Shown here: positions 8,885 to 15,866 of the stretch, piece by piece | Layout of the letters: each line of letters begins with the position of its first letter | Numbering within the stretch: position 1 is the stretch's first letter | Assembly: GCA_017433415.1 (NCBI GenBank) | Contig: JAFRHI010000014.1 | Coordinates: 1 to 37,617, forward strand | Direction: 5' to 3' | DNA length: 37,617 bases | Source: Bacilli bacterium | GTDB taxonomy: Bacteria; Bacillota_I; Bacilli_A; RF39; UBA660 | Translations under genes and position numbers: made by a program | Notes under the pieces: generated by a model | Seen by the model: the letters and a program-made list of their open reading frames with translations, nothing else | Databases searched by the model: none | What the model was told of the DNA's origin: nothing

Positions 8885-9586
8885 ATGGAATACAATGTTT
8901 ATTGTGATGAAAGTTGTCATCTAGTTAGTAATGATAGCAAGTATATGTTAATTGGAGCAGTTTATTGTCCAAAGAATAAAGTTAAAAAGGTAAATGAATA
9001 TATAGAGCATTTAAAAGAAAATTATAATATTTCTAATAAGATAGAATTAAAATGGAATAAAATTGATAAGAAAACCGAAAAATTATATTTAGATATTATT
9101 AATTATTTCTTTAATAATGATGACTTAAAATTTAGAGTTATTGTTATTGACAAAACAAAATTAGATCATGAAAAATATAATCAAACAGAAAATGAATTTT
9201 ATCACAAAGCATATTATGAAATGTTAAAGTATATTATTATTCCAGGTAATTCATATAATATCTATCCTGATATAAAAGATACTAATTCATATTATTATCA
9301 TCAAATAATGCTTGATTATTTAAGGATTAAAATGCAAGATACAAATAAAAAAACTATTAGGAAAGTTCAACCAATTAGATCTTATGAAGCCCCTATATTA
9401 CAAATTAATGATATTTTAATTGGAGCACTATCATATCATTATAGAAATTTATCTAAAAATAATGTAAAACTAAACATTATATCTGAAATCAGAAAGTTAT
9501 ATCAAAATGATTTGAATGAAACATCATATTGTAGTAATACCAAATTTAATATATTTATGTGGAGATCAAGGGATGATATCGACTAA
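8885..9586 (+). CDS. DUF3800 family protein
   Basis: 233 residues. It begins with YCDES (6-10), the DUF3800 hallmark (usually YxDES), followed by a beta strand MLIGAVY (21-27), RVIVIDK (84-90), YPDIKD (127-132) and the C-terminal QINDILIGA (173-181) with the conserved Q and D. These acidic residues suggest a metal-dependent nuclease-like fold (inference from the pattern). DUF3800 genes often lie in mobile and defence regions, and several conserved RNA motifs near DUF3800 genes have been reported from comparative genomics. The next gene overlaps by 14 bases. The gene lies directly behind a tRNA, inside the 24-bp repeat-bounded islet. Confidence 0.82.
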   Translation: MEYNVYCDESCHLVSNDSKYMLIGAVYCPKNKVKKVNEYIEHLKENYNISNKIELKWNKIDKKTEKLYLDIINYFFNNDDLKFRVIVIDKTKLDHEKYNQTENEFYHKAYYEMLKYIIIPGNSYNIYPDIKDTNSYYYHQIMLDYLRIKMQDTNKKTIRKVQPIRSYEAPILQINDILIGALSYHYRNLSKNNVKLNIISEIRKLYQNDLNETSYCSNTKFNIFMWRSRDDID

Positions 9587-10094
9587 AAATAAATGTGGGT
9601 TAAATGGACCACTACCTGAAACTACTACAGATGATGAATTATATGATTATTTTATAAAAAATATATATTATGGTGATTTAAAAATAAATGGAATGAAAAT
9701 CAAAGTATTTACTACACCATTTGAAGATAATAGAATGCAAGGATTCTTTCATCTGACTACTAAAACACAGACAAATTTTGGAATAAAAATTAGAATGAAA
9801 GAACCTCGAGCATATTTTATAAACTATGTTGCTCCAATGATAAAAAACTATCTAAATTGTCCTACTTGTGATGATTTAGAATGTAGCAAAATTAAAATAT
9901 GGACTGCTCCATATAAAAATACTAAAAGGACTAAACTATTATATAGTGATGATTTATATAGTTATATAATAATTCTTGAAAAAAATAAAAATGATATGTA
10001 CTTAATTAGTTCATATTTAATTGATGAACCAGGATATTTGCAGAATGTATTAAAAGAATATAATAAATACAAAAAGTCTCTTAAATCAAATTAA
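9573..10094 (+). CDS. Small partner protein of DUF3800; possible RelE/barnase-like fold
   Basis: 173 residues. I chose the ATG at 9573 because GGAG at 9561-9564 sits 8 bases upstream; an upstream ATG at 9516 has no such site. It overlaps the DUF3800 gene by 14 bases, so the two are translationally coupled. The order of elements, RMKEPRAYFINYVAPMI, a W-containing strand, a TKLLYSDDLYSYIIIL strand and YLISSYLIDEPGY, resembles BECR (barnase/EndoU/colicin/RelE) type phage nucleases, but no catalytic set is certain and I do not assign a function. A hairpin with T runs on both sides overlaps its end. Confidence 0.65.
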   Translation: MISTKNKCGLNGPLPETTTDDELYDYFIKNIYYGDLKINGMKIKVFTTPFEDNRMQGFFHLTTKTQTNFGIKIRMKEPRAYFINYVAPMIKNYLNCPTCDDLECSKIKIWTAPYKNTKRTKLLYSDDLYSYIIILEKNKNDMYLISSYLIDEPGYLQNVLKEYNKYKKSLKSN

Positions 10095-10178
10095 GAGGCT
10101 TTTCATTTTAGTGTAAACGGATAACGCAACTTATAAAAGTTGCGTCTCCAGGACTCATATAACCCTTGGTCATTGAGT
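10070..10178 (-). ncRNA. Candidate small RNA C
   Basis: On the minus strand a well-formed promoter (TTGACT, 17-base spacer, TACAAT) at 10185-10213 would start a transcript near 10178, ending at the bidirectional terminator at 10075-10100, about 107 bases with no reading frame. The RNA holds a first hairpin closed by ACTCA/TGAGT (10153-10178), a UCCU linker, and a strong second hairpin at 10119-10149 (GGA/TCC plus 9 bp ACGCAACTT/AAGTTGCGT around four bases). The same plan, hairpin, UCCU, GGA...UCC hairpin, terminator, recurs in RNAs A and B. Confidence 0.55.
10075..10103. terminator. Bidirectional terminator
   Basis: AGTCTCTTAA pairs with TTAAGAGGCT (one G-U) around a 6-base loop. It has T residues after it on the plus strand and an A run before it, so it can stop transcription from both sides: the DUF3800 pair on plus and the candidate small RNA on minus. 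Confidence 0.75.
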
Positions 10179-10184
10179 AATTAA

Positions 10185-10213
10185 ATTGTAGCACAAATTA
10201 TATATAAAGTCAA
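10185..10213 (-). promoter_or_regulatory. Promoter of small RNA C
   Basis: Read on the minus strand: TTGACT, a 17-base spacer and TACAAT. It lies between convergent protein genes, so it can only serve a short transcript towards 10075. Confidence 0.65.
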
Positions 10214-10297
10214 TCCATGGATTTTTTGTACTACATTATATAGTATTTTCAATATTTTGAAATTATGTATCGTTTATTAAATAAATAATAATAATAA

Positions 10298-11002
10298 TTA
10301 ACAATCTGTATAGTAGTAATGTACTGTTAATTTTTTTATCTTACCATCTTCTAGCTCTGTTTTATATCCTGCACCATTTCTATATAATGGTGTATTTACA
10401 TCCTCAGGTCCATGAACAGTTACTTCATTTTTCTTTTCTTCTTTAACTTTATCATATGATGAGCCAAAAATCTCTCTCATAACTCTTTCAAAACTTTTAT
10501 GTTCTTCTGAACTATCTTCTTCTTTTGGAGCAGTAATTTGTCTTATTAATTCTTTTTTTACAGCTTTAGCAGAAACTTTTCCTTTAACATCTGCTTCAAA
10601 TATTTTATAGTAGTCATCTTTTTTACACAAAAAACTTAAACAAGGATCTAAAACATATTCTATTCCATTATAATTAAAACAAATCCATGAGTGATAATAT
10701 TCAGGAGTTCTTTCATCAAAATATAAATTACCTCGTTCAATATAATCATCATCATTTAAGAATACTATAACTGATTCAGTTGTTTGCCAACACCACCCCA
10801 TAAGTTTTCCGAAAGGCATTAATTGAAATAATGAACCTTCATAATCCGCTAAAACTTCAATATGCAAATTATTAAGTTTTTGCATTAAATACTCTACAAC
10901 TTTAGGATCAATTCTTTTAGAACGTAATATTCTAAACTTTTCTTCTTCTGTTAGTGGCTTTTTAGAAAATGCTTTTCCTAGTATTTCATTAATTCCAAAC
11001 AT
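10298..11002 (-). CDS. Transglutaminase-like (Cys-His-Asp) protein
   Basis: 234 residues from the ATG at 11002, which has an AAAGGGGGA site upstream; an earlier in-frame ATG at 11026 has none. The region 70-121 carries GWCWQTTE (C71), YHSW (H104) and YVLDPC (D119), in the order and spacing of a transglutaminase/papain-like catalytic triad. There is no signal peptide, so it acts in the cytoplasm if active. The C-terminal 90 residues are charged. It is convergent with the DUF3800 pair and lies within the repeat-bounded islet. The substrate is unknown. A second protein with this triad is encoded at 14220. Confidence 0.65.
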   Translation of the reverse strand: MFGINEILGKAFSKKPLTEEEKFRILRSKRIDPKVVEYLMQKLNNLHIEVLADYEGSLFQLMPFGKLMGWCWQTTESVIVFLNDDDYIERGNLYFDERTPEYYHSWICFNYNGIEYVLDPCLSFLCKKDDYYKIFEADVKGKVSAKAVKKELIRQITAPKEEDSSEEHKSFERVMREIFGSSYDKVKEEKKNEVTVHGPEDVNTPLYRNGAGYKTELEDGKIKKLTVHYYYTDC

Positions 11003-11051
11003 ACAAAATCCCCCTTTGAATAGCACATATTATATATTATTTTTATGGTTT

Positions 11052-11084
11052 TTGCAATTTTTTTGTTTCAAATTGCTAAAATTA
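11052..11084 (+). repeat. Diverged copy of the tRNA-Met promoter region
   Basis: TTGCA, a T-rich spacer, TTTCAAATT, GCTA and an AAT box line up in order with the tRNA-Met promoter at 8654-8685. With the repeat at 11154-11177 this shows that both flanks of a tRNA-Met unit were duplicated around the islet, with RNA element A in place of the tRNA body. Confidence 0.55.
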
Positions 11085-11153
11085 TGGTATCATTATTTCA
11101 GTGATTAGTTGTTTATCAACTATTCCTAAGGTTTCGGATATACTATATCTCCG

Positions 11154-11177
11154 TACCATTAAGTAATTTGCTCGAAC
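11154..11177 (+). repeat. 24-bp direct repeat, copy 2
   Basis: Identical to the tRNA-Met 3' end and terminator arm at 8774-8797, 2380 bases away. It forms the end of candidate RNA A. Confidence 0.8.
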
Positions 11178-11200
11178 TTGGTTCGAGTTTTTTCTTTTTT
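11171..11200 (+). terminator. Terminator of small RNA A
   Basis: CTCGAAC/GTTCGAG hairpin with a short loop and T runs. The left arm is shared with the tRNA-Met terminator; the right arm differs but restores pairing. Confidence 0.75.
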
Positions 11201-11218
11201 ATAAATTGTAAACTTCAT

Positions 11219-11338
11219 AATCGGTATGGCAAAGATGATAAATACATTGATGGTGTTAATAATATGTATGAAAATATAGATGACGATGACATTGAAGATT
11301 TAGATTTAAGAAAAGAAAAAGATGATTATGAACGTTAA
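11219..11338 (+). pseudogene. Possible 3' remnant of a gene
   Basis: An open frame with protein-like content, NRYGKDDKYIDGVNN then an acidic stretch and DLRKEKDDYER, ends in TAA at 11336. The frame has no ribosome binding site and only a late ATG; its upstream part runs into the RNA A terminator. It looks like the tail of a gene whose front was lost when the islet arrived. It could also be chance coding-like sequence. Confidence 0.3.
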
Positions 11339-11356
11339 TCATCTAATATAAATATT

Positions 11357-12337
11357 TTATAATTGTGGCTTCTTAATTTTAACTTTATCATTTTCAATAT
11401 TAATAGTTTTATTATTTTCATCGCATATATAGTTTTGAACTAATTGTCCACATCCTAATTCGGTATTGTTTTCTGTTCCAAATATATAACAATCAAAACC
11501 TAATAATTGAAATCTATTTAAAATCGCATTCATTACGTTTTGAACAGGAGAATGTAAATTATTTTCTCGACATTTTTCTGTATAATTTAGATATGATACT
11601 TTAATGATAATATCTTGTTTATACTTTTCTAGGTAACGTATCATTTTTTCAATATCTTCTTCACTATCATTTATCCCTTCCATAACGACAAAATTCACTT
11701 TTACTCTACAACCTTTATGATTATTCTTATATTTTATTGCTTCCTCAATATTTTTCCTTAAATCATAATCTTTAGGAACATTTTGAATAATATATTTAAT
11801 CTTATCACTTTCACAAGAATAATAAGGTAGTTGAAAATATCTAATAGGTAAATTTAATTTATCCCAATATCCAAAACAAGTATTATCAAATCCTGTTGTT
11901 GCAATGTTAACTTGAACATTAGGATATTTGTCTTTAATAAGCATTATACCTCTAGCAATTTCTCCTTTTACAAGAGAAGGTTCTCCAATCCCAGTAAAGG
12001 CAACATAGAATTTAGGATAATCTTTATAGTTAATATTGCTTTCTTTAAGCGATTTATCAACTTGCATTAAATAATCCTCTGCTGATAAGAATAAATTACT
12101 TTCTGGTAAAGATCCTGAAGCACAGAATCTACAACCAACAACACAATTATACATATTACTTATTTCAACTGTTAAGTCTACTGGTGTATCATCTAAAATA
12201 TGAACTATTGCCATACTTTCAATAATTCTGTTGTTGTCATAACTGAATAAATATCTATATATTTTTTCCTTATTGCCATATTCAAACTTAAAATCAATGT
12301 CAGTTACTAATTTTTCAACAACTTCGAATTTTTCCAT
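11357..12337 (-). CDS. RlmN/Cfr-like radical SAM protein
   Basis: 326 residues. The radical SAM cluster motif CVVGCRFC gives C65, C69 and C72 (CX3CX2C). FTGIGEP (114-120) is the GGE-type SAM-binding element, and GCGQL (295-299) is the hallmark of RlmN/Cfr 23S rRNA/tRNA adenine C2/C8 methyltransferases, where this Cys accepts the methyl group. However, the second essential Cys of RlmN, seven residues before the cluster, is Glu (E58) here. The protein is also shorter than typical RlmN at its N-terminus. It may therefore modify RNA by a variant route or do another reaction (inference). GGTGAT lies upstream of the start. It is flanked by the paired RNA elements A and B. Confidence 0.75.
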   Translation of the reverse strand: MEKFEVVEKLVTDIDFKFEYGNKEKIYRYLFSYDNNRIIESMAIVHILDDTPVDLTVEISNMYNCVVGCRFCASGSLPESNLFLSAEDYLMQVDKSLKESNINYKDYPKFYVAFTGIGEPSLVKGEIARGIMLIKDKYPNVQVNIATTGFDNTCFGYWDKLNLPIRYFQLPYYSCESDKIKYIIQNVPKDYDLRKNIEEAIKYKNNHKGCRVKVNFVVMEGINDSEEDIEKMIRYLEKYKQDIIIKVSYLNYTEKCRENNLHSPVQNVMNAILNRFQLLGFDCYIFGTENNTELGCGQLVQNYICDENNKTINIENDKVKIKKPQL

Positions 12338-12505
12338 TTATAAATCACCAATACATATTATTATATCATTATTTTTAAGAAAAAACACAAGAATATAATA
12401 ATCTTCTTTAATTAAATCTCATGTTAATCATATACAACTATAAAGAATTTACAATTATATTTTGTTAAAATTGTCGAGTTTTTATTTACACACCTTTTAT
12501 TCTTG

Positions 12506-12620
12506 TGGTAAAACGTATTTAGTGATTAGTTGTTTATGGGCTATTCCTAAAGTTTCGGATATACTATTTGTCCGTACCAATTAAAAATAAAGAATACATA
12601 TTGTATTCTTTTTATTTTTT
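12506..12620 (+). ncRNA. Candidate small RNA B
   Basis: The second copy of the 74-base element (12506-12579), closed by TGGTA...TACCA, with hairpin TAGTT/GGCTA (G-U pairs allowed), shared CTATTCCTAA linker and CGGA...TCCG hairpin. A possible promoter is TTTACA at 12485-12490 with an extended -10 at 12506-12514. It ends in a strong terminator, AAAGAATAC/GTATTCTTT (12589-12611) with a T-rich tail. The terminator is unrelated to that of copy A, so the conserved part is the RNA body and not merely a duplicated block. Confidence 0.6.
12589..12620 (+). terminator. Terminator of small RNA B
   Basis: AAAGAATAC/GTATTCTTT with a 5-base loop, followed by TTATTTTTT. It stands between RNA B and the VOC gene. 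Confidence 0.85.
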
Positions 12621-12649
12621 ATGTAAAGTAATATTAGGGAAGTGATAAT

Positions 12650-13108
12650 ATGTTTAGATATGCTCATACTAATATAATTGCTAAAGATTGTCATAAATTA
12701 ATTGAATTTTATAAAAAAGTTTTAAATTGTAAATCAATAGGCGAGACAAGAAATCAAAAAGGAGAATGGCTAGATAAACTAACAGGTATTAAAAATGCTC
12801 ATATAGTTGGTGAACATTTATTATTGCCTGGATATGATTCTGATCATCCAACATTAGAAATATATTCGTATGATGAAATGTATGAAACTCCAGAGACAAA
12901 TACTAATCACACAGGTATTGCTCATTTGGCTTTCGAAGTAGATGATGTCAGAGAAACTTTAAAAAAAGTCCTAGAAAATGGTGGCAGTATGGTTGGAGAA
13001 TTAATAACGGTAGATAATCCAAATAATGATAATAAAAGAGCGATATTTGTTTATGCAAGAGACATAGAAGGAAACATACTAGAATTACAAAGTTGGGAAG
13101 AAATGTAA
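12650..13108 (+). CDS. VOC (glyoxalase/dioxygenase) family protein
   Basis: 152 residues. Two beta-alpha-beta-beta-beta halves are visible: YAHTNIIAKD with H6, then TLEIYSY (about 69-75), and the second half HTGIAHLAFEVDD (88-100) ending in NILELQSW (142-149). H6, E71, the histidines of the second half and E146 are candidate metal ligands as in the vicinal oxygen chelate family. This fits lactoylglutathione lyase-like or detoxification enzymes, but the substrate cannot be read from the sequence. The ribosome binding site is GGGAAGTGAT. The gene stands alone, with terminators on both sides. Confidence 0.85.
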   Translation: MFRYAHTNIIAKDCHKLIEFYKKVLNCKSIGETRNQKGEWLDKLTGIKNAHIVGEHLLLPGYDSDHPTLEIYSYDEMYETPETNTNHTGIAHLAFEVDDVRETLKKVLENGGSMVGELITVDNPNNDNKRAIFVYARDIEGNILELQSWEEM

Positions 13109-13180
13109 TAATATACATTAATAGAAAGCAAAAATTATAAGAAATAATTAATAATAAAAAAGTATATAAATAATGGAAGT

Positions 13181-13206
13181 AAAAGGTTTGCATGGACCTT
13201 TTTTAT
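13181..13206 (+). terminator. Terminator of the VOC gene
   Basis: AAAAGGT/ACCTTTT with an 8-base loop, followed by further T residues. Confidence 0.7.
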
Positions 13207-13233
13207 TGTATTTATATGATTAAGTGATATAAT
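13206..13233 (+). promoter_or_regulatory. Promoter of the DUF6512-ASCH operon
   Basis: TTGTAT at 13206-13211, a 16-base spacer and TATAAT at 13228-13233, with TGA giving an extended -10. It is followed by GGGAGG before the ATG at 13257. Confidence 0.65.
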
Positions 13234-13256
13234 TAATATAGTTGGGAGGTATCTAA

Positions 13257-13817
13257 ATGATTTATGTTGGAATGATTTTAATAGCGGTAGTAGGAACATT
13301 TTTACACTTTTTATATGAAATAAGTGATCATAATAAATTTGTCGCTATCTTTGCTGCTGTAAACGAAAGTACCTGGGAACATATAAAGATATGTATGACC
13401 CCAACAATTCTTTGGAGCTTATATGATGGTTATATCTATGGTCTGAATCCTAATTATATACTAGGAAAGTCATTAAGTCTTTTTACTATTATAATCTTAA
13501 TACCAATATTATTTTATACTTATACAGCTTTTACAAAGAAATCAATTCTTTGGGTAGATGTAATTTGTTTTTATATAACTGTAATTTGTTCAGGACTAGT
13601 ATTTAATTATTTTATTAATGCAAACGCTTTACCATTTATTTATACATATTTAAGTTCTATACTATTATTTATCGAAGTTGGAGCTTATATGTCTCTTACA
13701 TTTAATCCAATCAAAAACTTTATTTTTGAAGACCCAATATCTCATAAATATGGTTTAGCAGGCCATACTGAGTTACATGATCATACTCATTCACATAATC
13801 ACAATCATAAAGATTAG
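13257..13817 (+). CDS. DUF6512-type membrane protein with His-rich tail
   Basis: 186 residues with about five or six hydrophobic helices (2-16, 45-60 partly, 73-91, 98-118, 127-147). The segment VNESTWEHIKI (35-45) is the most characteristic motif of this small family of integral membrane proteins of unknown function. The last 18 residues are rich in His (HTELHDHTHSHNHNHKD), a likely metal-binding tail. It is the first gene of a run of closely spaced genes up to 16670. Confidence 0.75.
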   Translation: MIYVGMILIAVVGTFLHFLYEISDHNKFVAIFAAVNESTWEHIKICMTPTILWSLYDGYIYGLNPNYILGKSLSLFTIIILIPILFYTYTAFTKKSILWVDVICFYITVICSGLVFNYFINANALPFIYTYLSSILLFIEVGAYMSLTFNPIKNFIFEDPISHKYGLAGHTELHDHTHSHNHNHKD

Positions 13818-13828
13818 GGGAAGCTATT

Positions 13829-14215
13829 ATGAAAGTATTATCAATAAAAGAACCCTATGCCACTCTAATAAAAGATAGTGTTAAAATATATGAAACCAGG
13901 AGCTGGAAAACTAATTATCGAGGTGAAATATATATACATGCCAGTCTAACTCAAACTAAATCAGAAACATATGAAACAGCAATTAAATATTTAAAGTCAG
14001 AACCTAACCCAGGATACATATTGTGTCTTTGTAAATTAGTAGATTGCATTCCAATGACTAAAGAATTTATAGACTATATCAATAGAGAAACCAAAGAAGC
14101 AGAATATGGCAGATATAGTGAAGATAGATATGCTTGGAAATTAGAATTAATAGAAGTATTAAATGAACCAATAAAAGCCAAAGGAAAACTTGGTATTTGG
14201 AATTATAAGAGGTGA
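13829..14215 (+). CDS. ASCH domain protein
   Basis: 128 residues. The N-terminal VLSIKEPYATLI, ETRSWKTNYRGEIYIHAS (22-39) and C-terminal YAWKLELIEVL are the conserved elements of the ASCH fold, a PUA-like beta-barrel that binds RNA or nucleotides; related proteins include N4-acetylcytidine amidohydrolase (YqfB). The target is unknown. It starts 11 bases after the DUF6512 gene behind AGGGGAAG and ends in TGA four bases before the next start, so it is in an operon. Confidence 0.88.
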   Translation: MKVLSIKEPYATLIKDSVKIYETRSWKTNYRGEIYIHASLTQTKSETYETAIKYLKSEPNPGYILCLCKLVDCIPMTKEFIDYINRETKEAEYGRYSEDRYAWKLELIEVLNEPIKAKGKLGIWNYKR

Positions 14216-14219
14216 TAAT

Positions 14220-15296
14220 ATGTCTGAAAATTTAGATGGTACAATGTTATTAAAGGATAATGATGAAGAAAATAGCGAACACACAAATTTTGTTGAAGCA
14301 ATAAAATCCGAAATTATAAATTTAGAATTAAAAGATCTATCACAAGAAAATGTTGCTCCAGAAATAAAACTTATCATTGAAAATATTCCTGATGACATAT
14401 CATTATTAGAAAAGGTTAGATGGATATATATAAATCTCGGAAAAGTATTTTGCTATGATTATCGTATTGCCTATGAAAAAGATTATGCTTTTGTTAAAAA
14501 TACAGATTTAGATAAACCAATAGAAAGATATCAAACCTGTATTCAAATAAGTGAAATACTAAACAAAGCCTTAAATAGTATAGAAGGTATCAATGCTAGA
14601 ATAGTAAGACGTGTCTTAACTAATGCCAGAGGATACTATGGAAATGATCATGTTGCTGTCGAAGTTCAATTAGAAGAAAACGGGATGCCACTTAAATTAC
14701 TATTAGACTTAACACTTGATTTATATAATATTCAATCTGATTGTCAAACAAAGCACTTTGGTTTCGAGGATGATGGAAGTGGAGAATATGATATAATTTC
14801 CCAACCAGAAAATTTAGAAATGGATAAAAAATTAGGTTTTGTTGAAGATGAACGTGATTATAGGGACTATCGTATTGAAGAAACTTTGCGAGAATTACAA
14901 AAGGTGGACTTAGAAGAACTTTCTTCAAAAGAAGCAATTGAAAAAAAGTTAAGAATCATAAACAGATTAACACAAAAGTTTAATGGTTATCATGAAGGAA
15001 AGAGATACATGAGTATGCTTTTTACAAGACTTCTAAATACTTATTTTCATGAGTTTAATATTTATTATGCTAAAGATGGCCAAATAAATTTAAAATCAAT
15101 ATTTAGAATTAATTCAGGTGATTATGAAAAATGGGTTATCTATTCCAATATACTTGGATTAATGGCTACCAATAAAGAAATAATAAGAAATATGTTAAAT
15201 GACCTTTGGAAAACAAAAAGTAATAGTTTAGAAGATATTGTTTCATTAGCCGTTGAAAATGAAGATTCATTTTCCCAATTAGTAATAAAAAAATAG
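14220..15296 (+). CDS. Transglutaminase-like (Cys-His-Asp) protein
   Basis: 358 residues from the ATG at 14220, which has AGAGGTGAT directly upstream. YQTCIQISEIL (C107), GNDHVAVEV (H144) and LLLDLTLDL (D163) form a transglutaminase/cysteine-peptidase-type triad. The preceding DDISLLEKVRWIYINLGKVFCYD resembles the helical lead-in of such domains. The rest (about 190-358) is helical and unrecognised. There is no signal peptide. It could be a cytoplasmic protease, amidase or crosslinking enzyme; no substrate can be inferred. Confidence 0.7.
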   Translation: MSENLDGTMLLKDNDEENSEHTNFVEAIKSEIINLELKDLSQENVAPEIKLIIENIPDDISLLEKVRWIYINLGKVFCYDYRIAYEKDYAFVKNTDLDKPIERYQTCIQISEILNKALNSIEGINARIVRRVLTNARGYYGNDHVAVEVQLEENGMPLKLLLDLTLDLYNIQSDCQTKHFGFEDDGSGEYDIISQPENLEMDKKLGFVEDERDYRDYRIEETLRELQKVDLEELSSKEAIEKKLRIINRLTQKFNGYHEGKRYMSMLFTRLLNTYFHEFNIYYAKDGQINLKSIFRINSGDYEKWVIYSNILGLMATNKEIIRNMLNDLWKTKSNSLEDIVSLAVENEDSFSQLVIKK

Positions 15297-15306
15297 GAGA
15301 AATTTT

Positions 15307-15852
15307 ATGAAAAAAAAGTATGAAAATATTAGTAACTATGTCATGTATTTTTTTCTTTATGCAATAATTGGTTGGTTGTATGAAGTGTTTCTAGAAGTAG
15401 TTATATATAAATGGGGTTTTTCAAATCGTGGAGTATTATTTGGTCCATGGTTACCAGTATATGGATTTGGTGCATTAATTTTTATATTCTTGATTTACCC
15501 TTTAATAAAAAATAAGAATTATCCTAAAAAGTTAATATATATACCATTAGTATTTTTAGGTTGTATGTTAGCAGCAACAGCACTAGAACTAATAACATCA
15601 TATATTTGTGAATTATTTATGGGTTCATGGCCATGGCAAACGTATGCTGATTATAAAATTAACTTTCAGGCAAGAATAGCCCTTTCCCCATCGATAAGAT
15701 TTGGTTTAGGTGGAACTATATTTCTGTATTTGCTACAACCATTATTTGAAAAACTATGTAATAAATTTAATTTAAAACAAAGAAAAACTATTTCAATTAT
15801 AATTATAAGTATATTATTTATTGATTGCCTATATTCATTTATAATCAAATAA
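15307..15852 (+). CDS. CmpB-type putative ABC transporter permease (PF06541-like)
   Basis: 181 residues with about five membrane helices. The segments YAIIGWLYEV and RGVLFGPWLPVYGFGA (38-53) are the family hallmark: GW.YE near the first helix, then FGP..PVYG. The family is annotated as a putative transporter permease, but no ATPase partner is seen nearby and the function is not established. Ten bases separate it from the preceding gene. A paralogue lies at 35807. Confidence 0.82.
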   Translation: MKKKYENISNYVMYFFLYAIIGWLYEVFLEVVIYKWGFSNRGVLFGPWLPVYGFGALIFIFLIYPLIKNKNYPKKLIYIPLVFLGCMLAATALELITSYICELFMGSWPWQTYADYKINFQARIALSPSIRFGLGGTIFLYLLQPLFEKLCNKFNLKQRKTISIIIISILFIDCLYSFIIK

Positions 15853-15866
15853 CAATAGGAGGAAAA

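Larger units (their letters stand above)
11085..11200 (+). ncRNA. Candidate small RNA A
   Basis: A 74-base element (11085-11158) that matches 12506-12579 at about 61 of 74 positions by my hand alignment. It is closed by TGGTA...TACCA and contains a hairpin TAGTTG/CAACTA around a TTTAT loop, a shared CTATTCCTAA linker, and a second hairpin CGGA...TCCG. Differences between the copies mostly keep the pairs (CAACTA against GGGCTA opposite TAGTTG allows G-U). It has a possible extended -10 (TGGTATCAT) and ends in the terminator CTCGAAC/GTTCGAG with a T run. No reading frame is present. Confidence 0.6.

Noticed and set aside
10110-10200. Possible decayed tRNA (CAT anticodon) or purine riboswitch, because of GACTCATATAACCC and GGTC..TTGAG
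   Set aside because: The T arm, D arm and acceptor do not pair as a tRNA, and the ATATGG, GTTTCTACC and GACTA elements of purine riboswitches are missing. A good minus-strand promoter and terminator make a small RNA on that strand the better reading.
11085-12579. 74-base elements as tRNA genes or pseudo-tRNAs ending in CCA
   Set aside because: The length and final TACCA suggest a tRNA, but the CCA is part of a closing stem (TGGTA/TACCA), there is no D arm or TTCGA T loop, and only three stems form. They are kept as unassigned structured RNAs.
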